64,000 nt of DNA, taken from assembly GCA_029237695.1 (NCBI GenBank), contig CM055266.1:123246569-123310568 (forward strand). Direction: 5' to 3'. The DNA comes from Conchocele bisecta. Taxonomy: Eukaryota; Mollusca; Bivalvia; Lucinida; Thyasiridae. Under the pieces are notes generated by a model. That model saw only the letters and a list, made by a program, of their open reading frames with translations. It made no database searches and was not told where the DNA came from. Both the position numbers and the translations under genes were made by a program. How positions within the stretch are numbered: position 1 is the first letter of the stretch; each line of letters starts with the position of its first letter. Below are positions 21,212-30,900 of this stretch, one piece after another.

Positions 21212-21415
21212 GAACTCTCGGGCGGAGAATAGTAGAAGACCGACGATCGCCACGATTAAAGCCCAAGTATTTTTGGCGAGCCATCCGGCCGTTTTCGATA
21301 ATATAGATAACAAGTAGGAGACGACACTCCCGATCAACCCAGGCAGAGTGGCAGCCGCCTTTCCGGCTAATTTAGCCAGGAGATTGGCGAGGGCTTTTAG
21401 TTGTTTTTTACCCAC
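21191..21415 (-). CDS. small amphipathic/membrane protein of the viral element, 74 aa
   Basis: A short frame rich in Ala, Leu and Gly: residues 5-22 (LKALANLLAKLAGKAAAT) look like an amphipathic helix and residues 27-65 are hydrophobic (LIGSVVSYLLSILSKTAGWL, ALIVAIVGLLLFSA), ending in KPKRK. The first codon is GTG rather than ATG, so either the start has mutated or translation begins elsewhere. The gene ends tail-to-tail with the plus-strand gene at 21211. Small lytic or membrane-active virion peptides occur in adenovirus-like and Polinton virions (family knowledge); that role here is inference. Confidence 0.5.
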   Translation of the reverse strand: MGKKQLKALANLLAKLAGKAAATLPGLIGSVVSYLLSILSKTAGWLAKNTWALIVAIVGLLLFSAREFLKPKRK

Positions 21416-21653
21416 TCCTTAGCTCCACCGGGTGCCGGTGCGGGTGCTGGTGCGGGTACTGGAGCGGGTGCTGGCGCTGGATCTGGTGCGGGTGCTGGCG
21501 CGGGTGCTGCGCGCTGGCGCGGGTGCTGGCGCGGGTGCTGGCGCGGGTGCTGGCGCGTGCTGGCACGGGTGCTGGCGCGGGTGCTGGCGCGGGTGCAGCC
21601 GCTTCACCGCATACGAACAGCTCGATAGCTAGAACTATGGTCGATATAGTCAT
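21397..21653 (-). pseudogene. Ala-Pro repeat protein of the viral element over a GC-rich minisatellite
   Basis: The frame opens with a hydrophobic N-terminus (MTISTIVLAIELFVC), then enters a long GCGCCAGCACCC-type minisatellite that encodes Ala-Pro repeats. The repeat passes through all three frames because unit lengths are not always multiples of three. The frame that exits it ends GGAKEWVKNN with TAA at 21397-21399, overlapping the start of the 74-aa gene. The frame upstream of the ATG is also open back to a TAG near 21691. It was probably a single-pass membrane protein with an extended AP-rich arm; repeat instability has scrambled the frame. Confidence 0.5.
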
Positions 21654-21676
21654 GCCGAGAGCTGCGAGGATGCTTG

Positions 21677-22654
21677 CTATTGTGACGCCCTACTCTCTGA
21701 ACAGAGTGCGAAGTCGCTCACCGAGTATCGTCTCCTTGTGCAGAACCCTCGAGATTGTTTCGCGGATCGGACTGCTCTTTCATCCCGCAACTTTTGCATT
21801 CGTTCGTTGATCCACTCGGTAGATTCTCTATCGTCACCGGCTTCCCCAAGTTTTCTTTCTTCTAGCGCGATATATTCATCCAGCGCCGTGAGTTTGGAGA
21901 GGTTATGGACCAATTCACCCCGGCCTGTTTGCATAGCCCTATCGATGCCCCGGAGTTCGCGAAGAGGTAACGGCGGGTCATCGTTCGACCTTTGGTCGAG
22001 GTTGAGTATTCCATCTATTTCGTTTTCGTTGATCTCCATTGTGCTATTAGCGTCGGTGGCTACACGAGGGATCTCGCTGAGCTCGACAGTTTCTATCGCG
22101 GCGGCCGTCTTTGACATCATTTCGTCGGTAGACTGTAGGGTCCTTACAGCGCGGGCCGGCATAATTGTTTTACCACGCTTCCAATCCGTAAATCCTAGTT
22201 CGCTCCTTAAGATTTCGCCACCACCCCGGGTTCCGGCAATGGTGTTCAGCAATAGGGATTTTCCGTTATTGATGTTGATGCTCGGGATATTTGATGCTTT
22301 TAGTCGCAACCTACCACGCAGATCCAATTCGAACTTGGAGTAGTCGCGACTGACAGATGGGACCACACCTTTTTCTGCCAAACTGTTATAGTAGTCGTCT
22401 ACAGTTGACTCGGGTAATCCCTGCCTTAGACTAATGGTGTTGGTAGCGCCACCTGTTTCCTCCAATTCATGAATTGGAGGTTGATTCACTATGAAGGACG
22501 TTTCGTCATCGATGTCATCATCGATGTCATCATCGATGTCATCATCGCGGAAATCGTCTCGGTCGACTTCGTCCATACCAATATCGTAACCATCCATATT
22601 TAACGATTTATTAAAGAAAAAACCATACTGGTTTAATAGAGTATTTAGTTTCAT
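21677..22654 (-). CDS. acidic hypothetical protein of the viral element, 325 aa
   Basis: An open frame whose likely functional start is either the first ATG (22654) or the ATG 19 codons later. Residues about 24-50 are an acidic repeat (DDDIDDDIDDDID) made from tandem GATGATGTCATC-type units, and PPIHELEE at about 59-66 is encoded by a CCAAT palindrome (22462-22477). The centre is mixed and the region 225-295 is charged and helical. The last 25 residues (GFCTRRRYSVSDFALC) look like out-of-frame tail, so a frameshift near 21750 is possible. It is divergent from the capsid gene. I cannot assign a function; a scaffold or core protein would fit. Confidence 0.5.
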   Translation of the reverse strand: MKLNTLLNQYGFFFNKSLNMDGYDIGMDEVDRDDFRDDDIDDDIDDDIDDETSFIVNQPPIHELEETGGATNTISLRQGLPESTVDDYYNSLAEKGVVPSVSRDYSKFELDLRGRLRLKASNIPSININNGKSLLLNTIAGTRGGGEILRSELGFTDWKRGKTIMPARAVRTLQSTDEMMSKTAAAIETVELSEIPRVATDANSTMEINENEIDGILNLDQRSNDDPPLPLRELRGIDRAMQTGRGELVHNLSKLTALDEYIALEERKLGEAGDDRESTEWINERMQKLRDERAVRSAKQSRGFCTRRRYSVSDFALCSESRASQ

Positions 22655-22661
22655 CGAAACT

Positions 22662-23933
22662 ATGTCTTCAAGTCAATACGGTCGCAAACTCAATCCATAC
22701 CGCAGACTGCGGGAGCGCCTTGTGGCGAAAGGTGTGTGACAGAGCGTCGTTATTACGAACAACCCATCGACGATCGACCAGAACCAGCAGCTGTTGGTCC
22801 ACTTCTCAAACCTCGGAGCTAGCGACGTCATTATGCCGGGGACTGTTCGCCTCGCTTTCACTATTTCGCTGACGTCAACAGACGTGGACCGAACCGTCGT
22901 TCAGAACCTGGGTCGCGCCATCGTCAAGAAGGCAATGATCAAGATTTATGGTAATGAGGTGATGTCGATCGACGACAGCGATGTCTACCATTGTTATCAG
23001 GACCTGTGGAAGACAGAACAAGAGCGCGAAAATGCGGTCTATCAGGGTATTGACACCAGCAAAAATAAGAACGTAACCAGACTTAGAATCGGGGCTGGTA
23101 ACAAGGCAGATAACGACGCGCGCGACAACGCGATCGCGGCCGCTTACGGCAATCGCTTCTACATCCCGCGCATGCCCTACTATCAGAGTGCTTTGGCTGA
23201 CCGCCTCGAATACGAACTAACGTTCAACGACTACGGCCGAGTTCTCATAGCCACCGACATGGCATCGACGTATGCGATCTACAATGTTTCGCTGGAGTAC
23301 GACATGGTCACGATGCTCGAACTCGCGCGATTGATCAGAACACAGTACTCCGGGCGCTTTGCCATACTTTACGACCGAGTTCTTCGCCATCGCAAGATGA
23401 CGAAAGACAAAAGTGACACATTGTGGAATATTAATTTCAACGTACCCGCCCGCTCGATGAAAGGTATACTGATGCTGTTCGAGGAGCGTCGGTTCGAGCT
23501 CGGGGCTAGAAAAAGCGACAAATTCTATATCCCAAAAATCACAAAGGTAGAGGTGACGATCGAGGGAGTTCCCAATCAACTCTACAGCGCGAGCCTTCGC
23601 GCCCACCAGCAGTGGGACGAAGTCAGAAAGCAGATTGCTGCTGGCTCTAAGCGTGACCCAGAGGTCGCCGCGGTTGCCAAAGACCTGCAGCTCTCGAACG
23701 TCTCCCTCGCGCAGTTCCTGACTAGCAAATACGCGTTGTGGTTAGACATGCGAGTCAGCGACGACGACCAAATGCACGGTAGTGGACGCCAAGTTGAGAA
23801 CGCTAGCGAGGGTGTGACGATCCAGATAACCAAAGAGGCGGATGGAGCTGGGCCATTGAACGTGTATCTATATATAATCACAGACGCACAACTCAACATC
23901 GAAGATGGTCGATACGTCTCAGCACTCTACTGA
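22662..23933 (+). pseudogene. putative double-jelly-roll major capsid protein, one premature TGA
   Basis: From ATG 22662 the frame reads 25 codons, meets TGA at 22737-22739, and is then open in the same frame to 23933, about 423 codons in total. The downstream part has the alternating strand pattern and loops of a capsid protein, with segments such as DRLEYELTFNDYGRV, ISLEYDMVT-like text and DTLWNINFNVPARS. I identify it as the capsid gene by resemblance to capsid proteins of Polinton-like elements in other invertebrates; the fold itself needs structure prediction. It is the longest structural gene, is divergent from the acidic protein gene, and overlaps the start of the ATPase gene by 29 bp, suggesting a late transcript shared with the ATPase. 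Confidence 0.65.
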
Positions 23934-24652
23934 TTTAGTAAATCAATCTAACGATTTATTAATAAATCAATCTAACGATTTATTAATAAATCAATCTAAC
24001 GATTTATTAATAAATCAACACCAATTCACGATTGGAGATTTAACTCTACCTTCAAACTTTAAAGTTTGTGATGCCCACTCTGCCTTAATATGTGGGCAGA
24101 CAGGATGCGGAAAAACAATTTTCGACTTGCTCGATGGGGTCCTACCGCGATATCTTTCGACACATTGTGATCCTGTGTCCCACTGTGCGGCACAACGATA
24201 CTTATCAGCGGCGCCCGTGGATATGGACCGACCCTGAGATATACGTTATTGACCCCGGCGACATGCTTCACGATTGGCTGCGTGGTTTATACCAAGGATT
24301 CCAGGGCGCGCCCACCCTATACGTGATTGACGACTGCTCGGCCAAGGCGGCGATGACCAAAAAGAAGGACATGCTCTCCGAGCTCACATTTTCTGGCCGC
24401 CATGCGGTGCAAAGCGTATGGATCTCCACTCAGAAGTACAACGCCGTCCTCAAGGATCTGCGCGAGCAAACGAAATGGGTCGCCCTCTTTCACTGCAAGG
24501 ACCGAGACTCATTCGATGAATGTCTTCGAGAGAACGACGTTATCCCAACGCGCGAGAAGCGCCTGCAGGTTAGACAGATGCTTTCGGAAACTAAGCACGC
24601 CAAGCTTCAGCTAAAGACTGATCAACCAACTGCTTACAAAGTTATTATTTAA
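23905..24652 (+). pseudogene. A32/FtsK-HerA-type DNA packaging ATPase, one frameshift
   Basis: The first frame carries a Walker A motif GQTGCGKT at residues 64-71. The neighbouring frame, coherent from about 24140, carries a Walker B strand LYVIDDCS (with DD) and a downstream VWISTQKYN, the Gln-containing element of this ATPase class. The break lies at about 24122-24145. The N-terminal 40 codons consist of three and a half tandem copies of a 24-bp unit (NQSNDLLI), probably a recent expansion, followed by a CCAAT palindrome at 24021-24035. The enzyme would pump DNA into the capsid. It follows and overlaps the capsid gene, as in many related viruses. Confidence 0.7.
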
Positions 24653-24896
24653 TTAATAACTGCTGAGCAAATGCTTAACAATGCTGAGCAATTGCTGAAC
24701 AATGCTGAAGAAATGTTTAACAAATGTTGAACAAATGCTGAACAATGGTTAACAATGTTAACAATTTGGTGCTCCGCTGCGACCTTTGTTGCGAGCATAA
24801 CGGTGATCATAAGTATCGGGCGGTGCGCTTGGCAATATGTTAAAGTTATGAGACTTGTAAGAATAGTTAAATTAATTTTAAGAAAATTAGCAATAA
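24653..24896. other. viral intergenic region with a 12-13-bp tandem repeat
   Basis: 24660-24768 holds about eight imperfect copies of AATGCTGAACAA. The remainder is AT-rich and ends with the shared AATTAATTTTAAGAAAATTA element (24871-24890) just before the next gene. This is the longest non-coding gap inside the element apart from its ends, so it is a candidate regulatory or replication region. Confidence 0.55.
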
Positions 24897-25789
24897 TGAA
24901 CTGCGACGAACTCTCGATCAGCTAATGGAAGAATCCTCAACTCCGACTACCGACACGGTATCTTACCTGAAAGATAATGAAACATCAACTCCAACAGAGC
25001 AATCGGGTTCAACAGTGTTGAGTGCAACACCTGCCGATACGAATGAAAATGCTGCGCGACGAGAGCGGCTAGCTGCGCTGGTTGCTGGGGGACAATCAGA
25101 GCATTATCTCGGTAGGCGTCTCTCAGTTTGTCAGGTGGATAAGATGTCAGATGTAGAGGTTGATAAAATGTATGCGCGATACGAATCTAGGTTAGGTGCG
25201 GAGATGACAAAAACTCTTGGATCAGCTGCTATTCATTTGTACGCAACCGCCATTAGTATACTTCTCCCTATACTAAACACCGCGGGATTGATTCGCGATC
25301 TAGAGACTGACCCTTTTATAGCACACACTCTTAGAACAGCATGCTGCTCAATTTATCACAAGTTTGGAATGTACTTAGCTCCGCTGACAACCGCGTTGAA
25401 CACGGGTAAACACTGTCAATTTGGACATATATGCCCACGAACTATAAGCCCTAATATTATAAATGATGACACAAGACGCACCTGCGAGAGTGACGGAACC
25501 GCAATCCCCGATTGCTGTTCCAACTCCTCCAATTGCACGACACAAAAACCCAAAAAGACCGGCAGCTGGGCGGACAGCGGCTGCCACCCTCAACATTGTT
25601 GAACCTGATTGGAAAATCATCCCGTGGGTTGTTGGTGGTGGTCTGGCAGTTGTGGGCACCGTGTGTGTGGAAATACCTTTCGAGGCAACCCCCAACCTCA
25701 ACACTGTTAAACCCGAGCATGTTGGAGGCGGTTCCGAAGAAAGTTACGAAACACCAATCGAATTTGGATGCACCCCATTTAAACATTAA
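24897..25789 (+). pseudogene. hypothetical structural-type protein of the viral element, probably frameshifted
   Basis: Coding character is clear from 24925 to about 25450 (Ser/Thr-rich N-terminus, then YARYESRLGAEMTKTLGSAA, a hydrophobic segment LYATAISILLPI, and CQFGHICP). An overlapping frame from 25463 to 25789 continues with a Pro-rich stretch and a possible membrane segment (WVVGGGLAVVGTVC). The two probably formed one protein joined near 25455-25465. A further ATG at 24897, in the best position after the putative promoter, is out of frame with 24925, hinting at another slip. I do not recognise a named family. A CCAAT-like palindrome variant (25501-25515) lies in it. Confidence 0.5.
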
Positions 25790-25819
25790 ACGCAATCCCT
25801 TTTATATGCAATAAATATA

Positions 25820-26053
25820 ATGGCTGAAAAGAATGGTAAAATGATAGTGAATGCGCTTTATCACGCCGTGGTGATATCGGGTCTCACTGTCGGATATGCT
25901 CGACTATCAAAGATGGCCTTCGGAGGGCCCTCTCCCAAATTGGATATGACCGTGAGAGACGTAGGGTTCGTGACCTTAGATGTAGCGGCCGCAGTTTGGA
26001 CTCGAGATTATCTAATTAAAGCTGGAATTCTACCTCCTAATATATTGAATTAA
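25820..26053 (+). CDS. small hypothetical protein of the viral element, 77 aa
   Basis: An intact short frame with moderate hydrophobicity (ALYHAVVISGLTVGYA; DVGFVTLDVAAAVW) that could span or lie on a membrane. It begins 30 bp after the previous frame ends and stops one base before the next start, so it belongs to a tight plus-strand run leading to the integrase. No function can be assigned. Confidence 0.5.
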   Translation: MAEKNGKMIVNALYHAVVISGLTVGYARLSKMAFGGPSPKLDMTVRDVGFVTLDVAAAVWTRDYLIKAGILPPNILN

Positions 26054-26054
26054 A

Positions 26055-26516
26055 ATGGCTACTGCCTTAGTAATAGTAGGTGGCGCAATCGTGAGCGCAT
26101 TGGCGTTCGGCACTAGCAAATATTTATTCTCGTTAATAGGAAAAAACTCGGACGCGGATGATGAGCGCAAGCGTCACGATTTAGCTGTAGAACAACTCAA
26201 TAGCGCAAAGGAAGCATGGGCGGAAAAACGAACCGCCCGTGTGGACTGGATCAACGAAGAGCTTCGCCTAGAGCGTCACGCCGTGCAAACTTTCCGGAAC
26301 GTTGACGAAGCCATGCGCGAGTACAAGCTGGCATATCCGCAGAAAATTCTCGCGCCGCTGGGTCCCGAGCCCCAACTTTCAGATTTCTATGTACCGTCAG
26401 AGGACCAAAAAGACCGCTTGATCGCGTTCATCGTCGTGTGAATGGGTGGGGTGGGTCTCGTCAGCTACTATATTGGAAACGCAATAAGCAATAATTATTT
26501 AAAAATATATAGAACG
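26055..26516 (+). pseudogene. membrane plus coiled-coil protein of the viral element, interrupted by TGA
   Basis: The first 128 codons give an N-terminal membrane segment (ALVIVGGAIVSALAFG) and a charged helix (residues 33-90). The frame meets TGA at 26439-26441 in the middle of a second hydrophobic stretch: IAFIVV before the stop and MGGVGLVSYYIGNAI after it, in the same frame. The hydrophobic run on both sides argues that the TGA interrupts one membrane segment rather than ending the protein. No stop separates it from the next gene, and the junction (about 26480-26515) is AT-rich like other spacers here, so the native stop may also have been lost. Confidence 0.55.
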
Positions 26517-26840
26517 ATGTTAGTTGACGAGCTTTATTTTGCTCTAATCGATGTAGGCTACACGGCCCTTAAACACCGTTTAGCTGGCGCAAAGGGTCTG
26601 ATCCGTCTGGCCCAAGATTCTCTCGAGACGTGGCGCGAGGATGAAAAAGCGGCCACCCTTTTCGCAAAGAGGATGTTAGATTCCTCCGAGTTCCCACTCC
26701 TGTTCCAATCTAATCGCGATTGGACTTCCAACAAAGGTTTAGTATCGCCGACGGAGTTACCGGACGATCTGGCGAGGGCATGTTGGAGATTTTCCGATCT
26801 ATTAGAATACCTCGCATACGATGGACACGCGCAAACTTAA
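26517..26840 (+). CDS. hypothetical helical protein of the viral element, about 107 aa
   Basis: Starting at ATG 26517 the frame is intact and predicted mainly helical (LAGAKGLIRLAQDSLETW, DDLARACWRFSDLLEYLA). A CCAAT-type palindrome at 26704-26724 encodes QSNRDW, the same short motif encoded by the palindrome at 18892. The gene overlaps the integrase start by 20 bp. It is in frame with the preceding gene, so it may be read as part of a longer fusion. Function unknown. Confidence 0.5.
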   Translation: MLVDELYFALIDVGYTALKHRLAGAKGLIRLAQDSLETWREDEKAATLFAKRMLDSSEFPLLFQSNRDWTSNKGLVSPTELPDDLARACWRFSDLLEYLAYDGHAQT

Positions 26841-27851
26841 TACCAAACTATCGGTTCGCCTAACGCGCAAGCTAGCGAGCACATACTACAGCGCCCGCGG
26901 CTACTGGAAGGGACTCACGGCCATCAAGAACCTCGCGGCGGCGACCAAGGTTTCCGAAAACGTAGCCAAGGAATGGCTCAAGAAGCAGGCCATCTGGCAG
27001 ATCTATTTGCCCGCGCCTCACAATATTCCGCGCCCGAAATTCGACGTGCCGGTGCCGAACGATGTCCACCAAGCAGACCTCCTATTTCTCCCTCACGATC
27101 GCGTCGGTCGCGAGACGTACAAGTACGCATGACAATCGTTGACATAGCGAGTCGGTATAAGGGGGCTGAGCCGTTGGTAACTAAAGAGTCTAAGGAGGTG
27201 GCCGAGGCTCTTTCCCGAATATATAAAAGGAGTCCTCTCAAATGGCCGAATCTTCTCCAGGTCGATCCCGGCCGCGAGTTCAAGGGCGCGGTCTCTCATC
27301 TATTGTCTAAACACAAAGTTTCTGTCAGACGCGGCCGCGTGAACATCCACCGGGACCAGACGATCGTGGAGCGGTTCAATCGAACCCTGGCTGAGAGGTT
27401 GTTCGGACACCAATACGCCAATGAGCTTGTAGATCCTCATTCGCGATCGACCGAGTTGGTGAGCAGGCTGCCCGCCGTGGTCTACGCACTGAACGGCGAG
27501 GTGACCAGATTCATCGGTAAGAAGCCCGTAGATGCCATCAAGGCGAAAACGGTGGCGCACAAACCATCCGCCGTCTCGCGCGGGCGCCCCGTTGGTTTAG
27601 CGGAGAAACGACTTCAATCGGATGTTGCCGTCCGGTACCTATATCAATCGGGAGAGCTCGAAGGTGGACGGCGCCGCGCTACTGATCCCGTGTGATCTCT
27701 CAATATATATCATCTAGATAGATCTATTACCAAACCCGATGAGCCCGTGCTCTACTATTTGGATGGTGGTCCATCGCGCGGGTTTGTTCGCGAAGAACTT
27801 CTTGCGGTGCCTTCTGACACCCAGCTGTCTCCGGTCCGTCCGTCGTTATAG
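26821..27851 (+). pseudogene. retroviral-type (rve, DDE) integrase, one frameshift and one TGA
   Basis: The first frame (from ATG 26821) carries an N-terminal helical region and the first catalytic Asp in VHQADLLFL (residue 86). The second frame, coherent from about 27129, carries the second Asp in QVDPGREF and the catalytic Glu in TIVERFNR 35 residues later, the D,D-35-E spacing of this family. The break is at about 27120-27131. The frame then meets TGA at 27693-27695, but stays open beyond it to TAG 27849-27851 with a C-terminal block GGPSRGFVREELLAVP typical of these integrases. The enzyme would insert the element into the host genome. It converges on the polymerase gene with a 68-bp gap. 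Confidence 0.75.
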
Positions 27852-27919
27852 TCGGTCAGGCTCTCGTCAGAGCCTTTAGTATTCTCCCCTTTTTTAGAGT
27901 TCTCTTTTTCTTGTTTACC
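27852..27919. terminator. convergent 3' spacer between integrase and DNA polymerase genes
   Basis: A 68-bp, T-rich gap (CCCCTTTTTTAGAGTTCTCT) between two stops facing each other. It is the natural place for bidirectional transcript ends, though no specific signal is proven. Confidence 0.35.
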
Positions 27920-30900
27920 TATGTTAGAGGCTCTGTGTGTACCCCGTCTTTCATCACTCTCCTCTTGTCGTAGTACGCCGACAGCCCCAGTTTACTCTGG
28001 GTGTATGTTTTCATTACTCCACCGTTCATACAGAACCCTATATTTTAGCCACGTCTCTATGGCCTTCCAACGCGTTCCTATATCTATTCCAATTCACGCT
28101 GTTGGTTCTCTTACTCATTCCCTTAGAGGAATGCTTCACTACAACCTGGGTTTCAAGTCCAATCTCGATTGGAGTTGATTGTGTGGCCAGCGCGCGTCGT
28201 TGATGACTGGCAGGATGCCACTTGGAGTCTTCGCTCTCAGCCAGCTTTTCTACGAAGTAACTCTTACTGGATAGCGCTACAGCTCTATCTCCTTGGAACT
28301 CCATCTTGAACAGCCGAGGTTCCCTGTTACTCCATTGGTCCCATGCGAGCCAGTTGCGCTTATCTTTCTCGAATGTCACACGTTGTCTAGGCTTCACCAG
28401 CGCGTCTAGGCTTTCATCGTTAGCTGTACTATCCGGTTTAGAAGTCACACCTACGTACATGCTGTCCGTATCCATCTGAATTAGTTCAAAGTCCTTTCTC
28501 GATACGTACTTGTCTAGGAAGTCGTAATAGAACTCTCTAACATTCTCAGCTTGGCTAGCTGGTACACGGCTATTCCACAGTGAAACGGTCTCTTAACAGC
28601 ACACTTAGCCTTCCTACTAGATATCTCATACGCGTCTCCAATCTCTTCCAGATCTTCGAAGAACGCTGAGCGTAGTGCTTTATCCACACAGCTCTCAGTT
28701 TTAGTGTACGTAGTGTTAAGGTGTCTCTCTGGTGCCTCAATCATCTTACCACAACACGAATTACCAACCAACTTCATTATTTCAGCTACCGCCTTCTTCG
28801 ACTCATCTACGTCTCCGGTCCTCCTAGCCGCAGTCACCTCTTCGACAAACCACACGAAGGGTTTTCCAGCTTCGTAGTCTAGGATCCTGTGGAGGCCTGT
28901 TATCACTAGCCCGTGCTCTAGATACCACTTCAACAGCCCCCATACAGTAGCATCTTTTTTGCCGACAGCATGCCAAATAATTTTTTTCTGCCTCCTCGAT
29001 TCCTGCCTGTCTTTTTCAGATACTGAAGCATGTGCTCTGGGACCTCCTCCTCTTCAACAACCCTGTTTATGAACAGCGGAGACATCTCTTCAAATTTTTC
29101 TCTCATGCTCTCGGGGACTTCTATATCCACCTCGGCAAACCCGAACCAGTAATCGCTTCCCCTGTGTACCCGTTGACAGAACTTGTCTATGATCTTTTGG
29201 TTGTTGGGTGTCTTATTGTGGTGTATAGTTTCCTTACCGCACGGCATCTCTTTTTTGAGTGTCGACAGATACAAGGCGTTAGCGTCGTACCCGAGGACTG
29301 CCTGACACGGTTTCCCTTCACCCTTACTGTTTGGGCGTATCTTTGAAACACCTGCCTCGGCGTATCTGGTGAACACGATAGACGGTCCTCCGACTAGAGC
29401 TCCCTGCAACATCTCGTACGTCTCTTTCTCTGGGGCATACAGCTGGCCAGTCTTCGGTCCGGATCCAGCTTTTCCCGGGATACCAGCACTTGCCGACGCC
29501 GTTCCTCGCATCAGATATTGGATGGCTACTCCTGGCAGGGTAACGGCGTCTTTGCATATATCTATTCCTCTATGTTTGTAAAAGTCACGCATCTTACCTA
29601 ATGCCTCTAGAAAAGGTGATACGTCGAGATCGTTGTAGTATCTCACCCAGCCCTTAAATGTTCTCATTCCTTTCTCCTCCAAAAATCAAAAATTCTCCTG
29701 CACTCCTCCAGCTGCTCCTCGGTTACCAGCATCTCGCATCTGAGTTTGGAATACCAGTGCTCTATGTCAGGGAGTCCTTGATAGTCTAGCTTGTCTACAG
29801 AATCAAACCACTCATACGGGAAGAAAGACTTTTGAGATGAGCAGTCGTATGCCTTAATCCACTTATCGTAACTGACTCCCGGACCAAGATACAGGAGAAC
29901 GTCCATGAATCTGAATTCCGGAGTGAATAGGAATATGGTGTCGTTAGTCCGCTTGCCTACCATAACTTTCGTGGTCGTGTCTGCCAGCTTGCCCACCAGA
30001 TGTTTCTTGATGAGGTTGATGTCATACCTACTGCAGTTGAAACCCAACACTGGGACCTGATCTATCCACCTGTTTATCTCATCCACTTGACGAGGCCTGA
30101 GGTGCTCCGTGTCCTCGAACCTGTACCGGCGACCCACTTCTTCGCGAATGTCCCTACCCCTCTCCTGCAGATCTTCTATGAACTTACTTACCAGTTTGGC
30201 AGGATCTGTGTCACAGATGTGAGATACGGTTCCGGACAGGCTGTCCCCTATGCCAACGCTTACGGGCACGTGCTCTGTCTCGTACGGTAGGTCTGGTGTT
30301 TGGTCGGTCCTCCCTTCCTTACTCAGATACGCTTCAAAATCGTATACTATCTGGTACGGGTACAGTGTGGTGAGACATCCTGTTTTAATCTTAGCGCCGG
30401 TTCTGTTATACTTACACTCCCACATTATCACTAGGTTAACTCCTGCTTCACGGATCTCTTTATCCTGCTTGTTGCTGGTGTGAAACTCGTACCATCTCGC
30501 CGGGTGATGTTTCGGACAGCCGTGCCAGAAACACCCATGATACTGGTACACCGTGTTATTTTCTTTGCAGTATCCATCTACTGGAGATCCAGAAATCCAC
30601 CTCTCCCCGCCGTGCCCACACTGCTCGTGGTGGATGTGCACGTTCTCCTCACTCTCAACAGACGCCATCCAATCAAGTGCCCCTAGGTTTCCAACACTTT
30701 TTGGGTAGAAGGCTTTCTCGAACGCAGAGCGAGGGCGCTCGATAACTTTCCCTTCGCATACGGCGTGTGTCTCGTCCTTCATGCACTTGGGTCCGTGCCG
30801 AGTAACGTTACTAGCCTTCGTGAACCTCTGTTTGCAAGTGTCGAAGTCGTACGTTTTCGACAGACCTTTTAGGTTTTTTATTAGGAACAAGTGGTTTTTG

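Noticed and set aside
21401..21632. Plus-strand frames rich in GAGAGA or RVLARVLA over the viral minisatellite
   Set aside because: These are shadows of the GC-rich repeat; the minus-strand reading with a hydrophobic N-terminus and flanking viral genes is more sensible.
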